Source: Patescibacteria group bacterium (GTDB lineage: Bacteria > Patescibacteriota > Minisyncoccia > Phycocordibacterales > UBA12445). Taken from it: a stretch of DNA of 19,917 nt. The stretch's first letter is position 1; every line of letters begins with the position of its first letter. This document shows, piece by piece, positions 14,528-19,917 of the stretch. Both the position numbers and the translations under genes were made by a program. The notes beneath the pieces are model-generated. The model searched no databases. It saw only the letters and a program-made list of their open reading frames with translations, and had not been told where the DNA came from. Where the stretch lies: assembly GCA_022710205.1 (NCBI GenBank), contig JAKLHJ010000006.1:1-19917 (forward strand). The letters run 5' to 3'.

Positions 14528-15094
14528 TCACTTAGTTTGCCTGACTTTCCGGTCTATTTCTCCCACTAATTTCTTAAAACGAGAATGCGTATCCTCTCCA
14601 AGCTTACGTTCCACATCCTCAAACTCCTCCCCCAGATCTTCCTGTTGTTTAGAATTCAAAATCTTATCGGTCATAGGGAAAAGAAGATAATCTTCTTTCC
14701 AAATATGATTAGGATAGAGATCTAAGATTCCCTGTAACGATTGAATAAGTTCATCTTTCCGGGAGGAACCGTCACTTATAAAAGCTTTAGCTGTTTCCGA
14801 AAGCTTAGCCACCAGAATTCTTGCTTTATTATGTTCCGCAATCAAAATAGCCAGCGGGCATCCCTGCATTGGAACGCCTTGTTTTTCTAACAACGGGAAA
14901 AGACGGAATTCTTCTTTCCCGTGATGGCACTTATCGGCAAACACTGACATGAATTCAGGGATATTTTGCAACACCTCTTTATTTACAAATTGCCCTGCCT
15001 TTAATTTCTCTATCAAGATCGCGATTGCGCCAAGCACTTTCTCAATTACACGATGCTCTTCTTCTAGAATCTCTGTCGGTTTCTTTTCATCCAT
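14528..15094 (-). CDS. Hemerythrin-domain protein (copy 1)
   Basis: The 188-residue protein is a four-helix hemerythrin-like domain for a di-iron site. Candidate ligands are His14 (EEEHRVI), His57/His58 with Glu61/Glu62 (CHHGKEE), His88 (AEHNKAR), and His130 with Glu134 (HIWKEDYLLFP). It probably senses, stores or scavenges oxygen, NO or iron in the cytoplasm. AAAGGAG gives a strong Shine-Dalgarno. A second, clearly related copy lies at 16580-17125 in the same run. It is followed by rubredoxin. Confidence 0.93.
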   Translation of the reverse strand: MDEKKPTEILEEEHRVIEKVLGAIAILIEKLKAGQFVNKEVLQNIPEFMSVFADKCHHGKEEFRLFPLLEKQGVPMQGCPLAILIAEHNKARILVAKLSETAKAFISDGSSRKDELIQSLQGILDLYPNHIWKEDYLLFPMTDKILNSKQQEDLGEEFEDVERKLGEDTHSRFKKLVGEIDRKVRQTK

Positions 15095-15113
15095 TTTTGC
15101 TCCTTTAAATAAC

Positions 15114-15566
15114 TTAATATATCCAGGGAATAAATTTTCTCGTAATCCGCTTTTTGTACTCGACGTAATCCGGATAGGTCTTTTCGAGCCAACTTTCTTC
15201 TATACTTGATTTGACATTAAAGAAAACGAAGAGTCCTACCGTTAGAAATATTCTTATCAGATCATCCATCCATAAGCTTGCCCCTAGCGCTGCAAGCAAA
15301 ATACCTGAATATGCGGGATGACGAACAATACTATACAAGCCCGTTGTTATCAAAGACCCTCCAGCTCGAGGTCTTGGAGATGGTTTCAGATTGGATTCAA
15401 GAGAGATTACAGCATAGCTTGCCAAGCCAATACCAATGACCATAAACGATATGCCCAAATAACGAATAACGCTTGGCAGATTTATCCTTATCTTAAAAGG
15501 GATAAATATAATAGTGAGAAGAAATATCACTTGTGACAAAGACCACTTTTGGTTCCTACTCAACAT
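15114..15566 (-). CDS. Isoprenylcysteine carboxyl methyltransferase-like membrane protein
   Basis: The 150-residue protein has about four hydrophobic segments and the ICMT/PEMT family core: LITTGLYSIVRHPAYSGILL (72-91), with the RHP motif for S-adenosylmethionine binding, and the EESWLEKTYPDYVEYKKR block (123-140). Members methylate lipids or small membrane substrates; in bacteria the substrate is mostly unknown. AAGAGGAAG precedes the ATG, right at the end of the DUF6448-cupin gene. Why it sits among oxygen-stress genes is not clear. Confidence 0.9.
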   Translation of the reverse strand: MLSRNQKWSLSQVIFLLTIIFIPFKIRINLPSVIRYLGISFMVIGIGLASYAVISLESNLKPSPRPRAGGSLITTGLYSIVRHPAYSGILLAALGASLWMDDLIRIFLTVGLFVFFNVKSSIEESWLEKTYPDYVEYKKRITRKFIPWIY

Positions 15567-15580
15567 AATCTTCCTCTTAG

Positions 15581-16570
15581 CTACTCGCCAACCATCTCGC
15601 TTGGGTTCGGAGTTTTAACAATTAAGAAGCTGGCATCTTTATTAGACTTATTCATTATGCTCATTGAAGTCTTATACGCGATTGGCACTAAGGCTCCTTC
15701 CTTGGCAAAGACTTCCGTTCCATTTAAATTAATAACTACTTCTCCCTTAACAACAAGAATATGAACATTTGAATTCGCATTATGCTGAGGAACGCTCTGC
15801 CCGGGCTTCAAGGCTGCCTGCATTACCAATAAATACTTTTCATCAACAAGTTTCCTGCTTCCCATCTTTTGTTCTTGATACGGTATATTTTCTAGAACAT
15901 TATTCATTGCTCCCTCCTGTTTGGAATTTGTTGTTTCCAGCCCACGATGCTCTTTGTGTTCATCATCTTCCGTCTCTTCGTGATGATGCCCACCTTTTCC
16001 TTCTATTGACTTATGTGACCCTTCCACATAGTGCACATACTCCACATACGCCTCGACATATTCACGCTCGGCATCAACGCTGTCATTCATATGTTTCTTT
16101 TTATCAAGGACACGGTCAAATCGTTCTCTAACGCCACTGATCAAATGTTGTGATATCTCTGTTGTTAAGGTATCGACCGAGCCAGCCTCTAACGCCTTGT
16201 CGGCTTCTAACTCAATAGGTTCTATGGCATCGGCTGGTTTTATGCCTGTAAAGGGGGCGCTTTCTCCCTCACGATGAATCTTGACAAGAGCCTCAAAAAA
16301 CTTCATATCCGCTTTTTCTTTGGCTTCGGGACCTTTAGTTCTTTCGGTAATAGCAGTTTCGAATGCGGCGCGGACCTCTGGTTCTTTTTCTTGCTTAACC
16401 CACTTCAAAACAGGTGTAACATCTTTTTTCTCTAGGGCTACCTTTGCATCTTTCACAACAGGACCGCCCATAGTATCGCAGTGAGCATATGCTTTACTCA
16501 ATCCCAAAAAGGTAACACTTACTATAAATACCGCCACTATTACAAAATTAATAAAAAGCGTCTTCTTCAT
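15581..16570 (-). CDS. Exported DUF6448 protein fused to a cupin domain
   Basis: The 329-residue product begins with a signal peptide (hydrophobic 5-24, AYA cleavage near residue 29). Residues 30-186 match the DUF6448 pattern (HCDTMGGPVVKDA, KFFEALVKIHREGE, GVRERFDR, EYVEAYVEYVHYVEG). A His/acid-rich linker (about 195-208) follows, and then a small cupin barrel (222-329) with VPQHNANSNVHILVVKGE. The junction is odd: codons 216-222 contain AGGAGG five bases before an ATG, exactly what a separate gene start would look like. This suggests that two genes were joined by loss of a stop, or that the cupin is also made alone. The His-rich linker could bind metal. AAGGGGG precedes the first ATG. Confidence 0.88.
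   Translation of the reverse strand: MKKTLFINFVIVAVFIVSVTFLGLSKAYAHCDTMGGPVVKDAKVALEKKDVTPVLKWVKQEKEPEVRAAFETAITERTKGPEAKEKADMKFFEALVKIHREGESAPFTGIKPADAIEPIELEADKALEAGSVDTLTTEISQHLISGVRERFDRVLDKKKHMNDSVDAEREYVEAYVEYVHYVEGSHKSIEGKGGHHHEETEDDEHKEHRGLETTNSKQEGAMNNVLENIPYQEQKMGSRKLVDEKYLLVMQAALKPGQSVPQHNANSNVHILVVKGEVVINLNGTEVFAKEGALVPIAYKTSMSIMNKSNKDASFLIVKTPNPSEMVGE
15913..15918 (-). promoter_or_regulatory. Internal ribosome binding site before the cupin half
   Basis: AGGAGG (15918-15913) is followed 5 nt later by ATG (15907) in the same frame as the fused gene. It would yield a 108-residue cytoplasmic cupin lacking the signal peptide. Confidence 0.5.
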
Positions 16571-16579
16571 GGCTCCCCC

Positions 16580-17125
16580 TTATCCTAAATAGATTTCTTC
16601 TAACTGATGCAACAGCCCATGAAACTCCTCATGTTTACCAACACCAATTCTTTCTACTTCTAACTTCTCAAACTCTTCTTCAAGCTCAGCTTGTTTTGCC
16701 TGTGACAATACTTTGTTCGCCAAAGGGAAGAGTATGGTGTTTTCTTTATCGATATGCTTAATGAGAAGCTCAATATATTTTTTCCCATTCTCTACAATCT
16801 TAGTTGATGCTTGACGATCACCATTCTTTAACTTATCAAATGCTTCACTCATGCCTTTAACATACCCCCGGCCCTCTACGTGTTCTAGAAGCGTTAATTT
16901 AATTGCACCTTTCTCCTTAGGAACTCCGGCTTCTATCATTGCGGGTAAAAGTAAATCTTCTTCTTTGCCGTGGTGGCATTTATCTACAAAAACTTTCAAG
17001 AATTCAAGTATCTTTGCAAAGTGCTCTTGATTTATTTCCTCAGGTTTGACGCAAACTTTGCCCAGAACCTTTAACATTAACTTTACACCTTCATGTTCTG
17101 CTTTTAGTTGTTCCGTAGGTCTCAT
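16580..17125 (-). CDS. Hemerythrin-domain protein (copy 2)
   Basis: The 181-residue four-helix protein has likely di-iron ligands His11 (KAEHEGV), His51/His52 with Glu55/Glu56 (CHHGKEE), His82 (LEHVEGR), and His124 with Glu128 (HIDKENTILFP). The CHHGKEE block and overall length match copy 1 (14528-15094), but the rest is well diverged, so the two copies probably differ in task. GAGGTGG precedes the ATG. It lies 13 nt after the ferritin-like gene. Confidence 0.93.
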   Translation of the reverse strand: MRPTEQLKAEHEGVKLMLKVLGKVCVKPEEINQEHFAKILEFLKVFVDKCHHGKEEDLLLPAMIEAGVPKEKGAIKLTLLEHVEGRGYVKGMSEAFDKLKNGDRQASTKIVENGKKYIELLIKHIDKENTILFPLANKVLSQAKQAELEEEFEKLEVERIGVGKHEEFHGLLHQLEEIYLG

Positions 17126-17138
17126 TTTTCCACCTCGC

Positions 17139-17618
17139 TTACTTTAGCGTTTTCTTAATATCAGACAATTTCAAAAAATGACTTCTTTCTTCCTCGATTA
17201 TTTTTTCAATTGCATCTTTTTGATAATCAGGGATAAAACGTTTGATCTCCTGATAGTAATTAATGGAATCAAGCTCTACCTCTATGCCAAACTGGATAGC
17301 TTCTTTTACGTCTTTTACCTTCTTCGCCACAAGCTCGCCCGTCTTTTCTTTGCTGAAAACATGCTCATCAGCGAAAGCATGCAAATATGCCTCGTATTCC
17401 CCGGGATAGCTATCAACCATCTCGTATTGTTCGGACTTGGAAAGTATTTCTTCAAAAATTTTGCGGTGTCTTTCGTCTTCCTCCGCTAAGAAGTTAAAAA
17501 TATCCTGCAATCTTTTTTCCTTAAATCTCTTTATCATTTCGCGATAGAAGATTATGCCATTCTCTTCAATACGGATAGCCGTTTTTAATATCTCTGCTGC
17601 TTTAAATATTTCCGGCAT
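17139..17618 (-). CDS. Ferritin-like/rubrerythrin-family diiron protein (no rubredoxin domain)
   Basis: The 159-residue four-helix protein has paired metal motifs: Glu18/Glu19 on helix 1 (RIEENGIIFY), EEDERH (46-51) on helix 2, and EVELDSINYY plus EEERSHF on helices 3 and 4. This is the rubrerythrin/ferritin-like pattern for peroxide reduction or iron handling. In the first H motif the usual Glu is Asp (Asp48-x2-His51). It lacks the C-terminal rubredoxin domain of classical rubrerythrin, but a free rubredoxin is encoded downstream. AAAGGAG precedes the ATG. It is the first gene of the ten-gene run, so the promoter should lie in 17619-17850, where I see no clear -35/-10 pair. Confidence 0.92.
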   Translation of the reverse strand: MPEIFKAAEILKTAIRIEENGIIFYREMIKRFKEKRLQDIFNFLAEEDERHRKIFEEILSKSEQYEMVDSYPGEYEAYLHAFADEHVFSKEKTGELVAKKVKDVKEAIQFGIEVELDSINYYQEIKRFIPDYQKDAIEKIIEEERSHFLKLSDIKKTLK

Positions 17619-17851
17619 ATAAGGCTCCTTTTAATCATTCTATTCTAAATAAAAACCTTCGGCAACATAAATAGTCGCAAATGCATTATCATAGATTTTA
17701 TTTGTTTTTATGGTATCTCCGCTCAGGACGCCCGATAAATTTTGGTAACGAAAGAACTCTCTGTATACAGGTAGTTGGAATTGGCATGGGTCAAAGAAGT
17801 GATTAATATTAAATTAGGAGAGGTTATTTATATTCCGATTTTTAACGTTAT

Positions 17852-18595
17852 TTAATCACTGCCCATACATTGTTTGAAGTAAGCCACTCTTTTCCGAAAT
17901 ATATCATTATGCTCATCGAATATATATCCAGAACAGTCAACCTCTTCAAGATGACATAGTAAATCTAGAAGTAAATAAATACGAACACAATTCATATGGT
18001 CATAAATAGAAAAATCTTTCCTCATGCCATGCAGGAGACCATGTCGATTAAAATAGAACTGGGGTGGCGAATCAGCATGATACCAATCATATACGTTTTT
18101 TAACATTGCTTCAGCATCCCGTCTTTCAGGAGAATCCGGAAACAAGCATACTGCTTCTCTAAGTTGAAGAAAACTTGGATTTTCATCTCCCGGCTTCCAG
18201 CCAATTAAGTTTCTGAGATAGCTCTCAAGAATTATAAAAAGAGTTGCAAGTGCAGACGTATAGTATCCGTGATAAAAACAAGCTGTGGCCTGATCAATCA
18301 ATGAAACCAATGGTTTCAAATAAGTTGATGACGAATATACTCTAGAAATCATTATTGCTCTTTCTTCTACATTCATGATTTGAAAAGATATAGTCTTGTA
18401 AACGCTAAGTGACAACTTATCTATTTTGTCGGAGGTTAACTCTCCTTTGACATGAAGAGAAAGAGCAGTTTCTATACAACTCTTGATCCTGGCTTCATCT
18501 TCAGATGTGAAGCGACTGTCTACTCGCCATCCCAACAGAAGCAACCCTTTGTGCATTTCTTCGCGATATTTATCATCGTTAAAATATTCGCCCAT
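17852..18595 (-). CDS. HEPN-domain protein, putative RNase effector
   Basis: I assign this 247-residue protein to the HEPN group from its C-terminal half. An all-helical segment FIILESYLRNLIG (about 120-132) is followed by NRHGLLHGMR with Arg184-x4-His189, the R-x4-6-H motif of HEPN ribonucleases. A helix VRIYLLLDLLCHLEE comes next, a common HEPN ending. The N-terminal ~90 residues are not recognised. HEPN proteins often cleave RNA in toxin-antitoxin and abortive-infection systems. The ATG at 18595 has AGGGGA upstream; a TTG one codon earlier is the alternative. It starts 22 nt after the SieB-like gene, so both are probably expressed together. Family assignment is by motif and could be wrong in detail. 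Confidence 0.75.
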   Translation of the reverse strand: MGEYFNDDKYREEMHKGLLLLGWRVDSRFTSEDEARIKSCIETALSLHVKGELTSDKIDKLSLSVYKTISFQIMNVEERAIMISRVYSSSTYLKPLVSLIDQATACFYHGYYTSALATLFIILESYLRNLIGWKPGDENPSFLQLREAVCLFPDSPERRDAEAMLKNVYDWYHADSPPQFYFNRHGLLHGMRKDFSIYDHMNCVRIYLLLDLLCHLEEVDCSGYIFDEHNDIFRKRVAYFKQCMGSD

Positions 18596-18617
18596 CAATC
18601 TTGTTTCCCCTAAAAAA

Positions 18618-19166
18618 TTACCAGCGATTTTCTATTTTGTCAGTTCTGTAAGTTTTAGTCGTTCCGTCTAGAAGATCAAGATGCTCATAAAGATAGCTCC
18701 ATGCAAAATCATCAATATTATAAGCAAACCCCTCTACCATATTACCAAGTCGAGTAGATTGATATATAATGCCAACTTCGGCCAACCCCTGGACAACACC
18801 ATCATCAATCCTGAGCATATTAGCTCTAGTTTGTTTTGCAAAATAATATCGTAGAATCTGTTTCTCGTCTTCGGTCAACTCAGAGAGGCGTTTTTTCATT
18901 CTCTCATAAAACCGCGATTCGTTCTTTCTCCTTCTGACCCATGAAACAAATCTCAAAATTAAATCAACGCAGAAAATAGAAGTTGTAACTAAAAGGGTAA
19001 GTCCAAGCCATTGTCTATTTTTTTGAACAATATCAAAAACGCCTAAACTTTTAAGAAGACCGTTATTTGAAAAAAGCAGGAAGGCAGCAACAGCTCCGAG
19101 CGCTATAAGATACCTTGGGGCTAGCTTAAGAACGTCTAAACAAGTTTTTACAAAATCGCTGATCAT
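18618..19166 (-). CDS. SieB-like superinfection exclusion membrane protein
   Basis: The 182-residue protein matches the superinfection exclusion protein B pattern. Two N-terminal TM segments (about 17-34 and 53-73) are followed by a basic stretch WVRRRKNESRFYERMKKRL. A cytosolic domain then contains LTEDEKQILRYYF (98-110) and a winged-helix-like segment VVQGLAEVGIIYQ. SieB of lambdoid phages stops lytic growth of other phages; relatives occur as chromosomal genes. AGGGGG precedes the ATG. It is 71 nt after a gene of unknown function and 22 nt before the HEPN gene. Two-gene pairing with a putative RNase is the interesting point. Topology and family fit are good; activity is inferred. Confidence 0.8.
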   Translation of the reverse strand: MISDFVKTCLDVLKLAPRYLIALGAVAAFLLFSNNGLLKSLGVFDIVQKNRQWLGLTLLVTTSIFCVDLILRFVSWVRRRKNESRFYERMKKRLSELTEDEKQILRYYFAKQTRANMLRIDDGVVQGLAEVGIIYQSTRLGNMVEGFAYNIDDFAWSYLYEHLDLLDGTTKTYRTDKIENRW

Positions 19167-19237
19167 CCCATACCCCCTATTCTACATTTCCTTAATCCAT
19201 CGACTGCGGTCTTACTAAATCGGAACCGCATAACTAT

Positions 19238-19705
19238 CTAAAAAATAAAAGGGTTTTCTTTTTCCATCGTAATCTTATGAGCATCTATAGTGAGATAAAT
19301 ATTTAATACCTCTTCCCTTACGACAGGAACTTTTATTGTTCCTTTAAATATTTTTTTGTTGGGCAAGCTTATGTCAACCTCCATATGTCTGCCGTTATAC
19401 ACGGATCTCCTAGGATGATGCCCGCTGTAGCCGTCTTTCCCGGCTTTAAATTTTTTCTTCGTTTCATTATCGACGTTCTCAATATCAACATCAAATTGAT
19501 CTTGGTTCTCATCCCACCGAAAAATAAAATACGGTAAAGATGGGTCATTGGAAATAAGCTTGCCGATAATTAGATGCATTGTGTCGGTAGCTTTATTGTT
19601 ATGATAAAGCTCGATTCGATAATTAGGGTCTTTATATATCTCTATTAATGCGAGCTCTTTTGCTGCAAATGCCCTTCCATCTTTTTTTACTTTTCGTTTG
19701 TCCAT
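19238..19705 (-). CDS. Protein of unknown function in the SieB-HEPN locus
   Basis: This is a 155-residue soluble protein without signal peptide or TM segment. It has a basic start (MDKRKVKKDGR), an aromatic/acidic middle (PYFIFRWDENQDQFDVDIENVD), a block GYSGHHPRRSVYNGRHMEVDI (about 92-112) rich in His and Arg, and a beta-rich C-terminus. I do not recognise the family. The ATG has only a weak Shine-Dalgarno (GAAAG) and lies just behind a strong terminator hairpin. It precedes the SieB-like gene by 71 nt on the same strand and may belong to the same locus, perhaps as a sensor or regulator; that is a guess from position. Confidence 0.75.
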   Translation of the reverse strand: MDKRKVKKDGRAFAAKELALIEIYKDPNYRIELYHNNKATDTMHLIIGKLISNDPSLPYFIFRWDENQDQFDVDIENVDNETKKKFKAGKDGYSGHHPRRSVYNGRHMEVDISLPNKKIFKGTIKVPVVREEVLNIYLTIDAHKITMEKENPFIF

Positions 19706-19728
19706 AATTATGCATCATTCTTTCAAAC

Positions 19729-19769
19729 AAAAAACCTTCATCGGGCGCGTTCTGCCCAACGAAGGTTTT
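19729..19769 (-). terminator. Strong terminator hairpin in front of the 155-aa gene
   Basis: Positions 19733-19746 pair with 19754-19767 (14 bp, two G-U on the minus strand, 7-nt loop), extendable by two A-T pairs. On the minus strand it is followed by six T and GTTT, only about 23 nt before the start codon at 19705. On the plus strand a TTTTTTT run lies 5 nt after it, so it may work in both directions. It could be an attenuator of the gene or the end of a small RNA starting near 19828. Confidence 0.7.
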
Positions 19770-19779
19770 ACTTTTTTTA

Positions 19780-19812
19780 CGTCCGGGATTTACCCCTTCA
19801 AACTGCGGGACG
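19780..19812 (-). promoter_or_regulatory. Structured leader segment, candidate regulatory RNA
   Basis: Between the promoter and the terminator, CGTCC and GGACG (19808-19812 with 19780-19784) can pair and enclose a small GGG/CCC hairpin (19785-19795). The segment is GC-rich in an AT-rich leader. It does not match a riboswitch class that I know. Confidence 0.35.
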
Positions 19813-19834
19813 GTTATTCACTGTCTATATTAAT

Positions 19835-19862
19835 AATTTACCATAACTACTTGATTTGTCAA
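19835..19862 (-). promoter_or_regulatory. Sigma70-type promoter before the 155-aa gene leader
   Basis: The minus strand has a perfect TTGACA (19862-19857), a 16-nt spacer and TAAATT (19840-19835). The transcript would start near 19828, giving a leader of about 120 nt that contains the structured segment and the terminator. Confidence 0.6.
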
Positions 19863-19866
19863 TCAG

Positions 19867-19917
19867 TTAATAGCCTCTGACGCCTTTTAGCTTGGCTGAT
19901 TTGATCTGCCCAGGCGC
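19867..19917 (-). CDS. C-terminal end of a gene outside the window (tentative)
   Basis: On the minus strand the last bases read as an open frame of 16 residues, APGQIKSAKLKGVRGY, ending in TAA at 19869-19867, just before the promoter at 19862. The basic C-terminus and the codon use look like real coding sequence, but the piece is too short to identify. Confidence 0.35.
   Translation of the reverse strand, partial: APGQIKSAKLKGVRGY

Noticed and set aside
14126..14569. Long plus-strand frame opposite DUF2945, rubredoxin and the end of the hemerythrin gene
   Set aside because: It is antisense to three well-supported genes with recognisable motifs; it is a shadow frame.
17640..17813. Minus-strand frame of 57 codons (ending NAFATIYVAEGFYLE) upstream of the ferritin-like gene, possibly a gene remnant
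   Set aside because: It has no usual start codon or Shine-Dalgarno, and other frames in the same stretch look equally protein-like. It remains possible as a fragment but is not supported.
19204..19231. Inverted repeat TGCGGT/ACCGCA between the 155-aa gene and the SieB-like gene as a terminator
   Set aside because: Only 6 bp with a long loop and no T run after it on the minus strand.
19741..19769. GCCCAAC/GTTGGGC resembling integron attC core boxes
   Set aside because: Only one copy, no paired second box at attC spacing, no cassette array or integrase; the bases are part of a terminator stem.
19906..19917. Last bases on the minus strand (GCGCCTGGGCAG) resemble the 3' motif of a ZTP riboswitch
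   Set aside because: The 5' half is not in the window, the first base differs, and the stretch fits an open coding frame ending at 19867.
1..19917. tRNA, rRNA, CRISPR array, prophage structural genes or integrase
   Set aside because: I looked in all gaps on both strands and saw no cloverleaf, no regular direct repeats with spacers and no phage structural genes; the SieB-like gene alone does not make a prophage.

Overview
The window is bacterial chromosome of moderate, slightly AT-rich composition. Almost every gene lies on the minus strand, in long, tightly packed runs with Shine-Dalgarno sites and many ATGA or near-zero overlaps. The gene mix is rubredoxin, hemerythrins, a ferritin-like diiron protein, L-lactate dehydrogenase, an ACT-malic enzyme, homospermidine synthase and a deoxyhypusine-synthase-like enzyme. 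It suggests an anaerobic or microaerophilic, fermentative, uncultured bacterium, perhaps Omnitrophota-like. That placement is an inference from gene content; there is no rRNA or tRNA to support it.

Region 1 (1-4746, read leftwards from 4746) is a six-gene run: receiver-only response regulator, UPF0316 membrane protein, homospermidine synthase (hss), a DHS-like enzyme, a two-TM protein of unknown function, and an ACT-domain malic enzyme that runs off the left edge. It couples polyamine synthesis with a signalling protein and central carbon metabolism. Region 2 (4910-10594) is an ion-homeostasis block: a CorA-like channel with an SMN instead of a GMN signature, a small Cys/His membrane protein, a 44-residue one-TM protein, a CvrA/NhaP2-type K+/H+ antiporter, an SO_0444-type metal permease, and an OmpR/EnvZ-type two-component pair.

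Region 3 (10595-12065) is decayed. It holds a second hss copy broken by an in-frame TGA at codon 53 and truncated at mid-protein. The dead copy still has a good sigma70-type promoter, a leader terminator hairpin and a strong Shine-Dalgarno site.

Region 4 (12066-17618, read leftwards) is a ten-gene run: ferritin-like protein, hemerythrin, secreted DUF6448-cupin fusion, isoprenylcysteine-methyltransferase-like membrane enzyme, second hemerythrin, rubredoxin, DUF2945 protein, Mug-type DNA glycosylase, L-lactate dehydrogenase and DUF488 protein. Together they look like an oxygen/oxidative-stress and DNA-repair module attached to fermentation.

Region 5 (17852-19917) is accessory. A SieB-like two-TM superinfection-exclusion protein is followed 22 nt later by a HEPN-type protein with an R-x4-H motif. 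Upstream is a protein of unknown function whose long leader carries a promoter, a structured segment and a strong terminator hairpin directly before the gene. The SieB-HEPN pair is the best candidate here for an undescribed, probably anti-phage, system.
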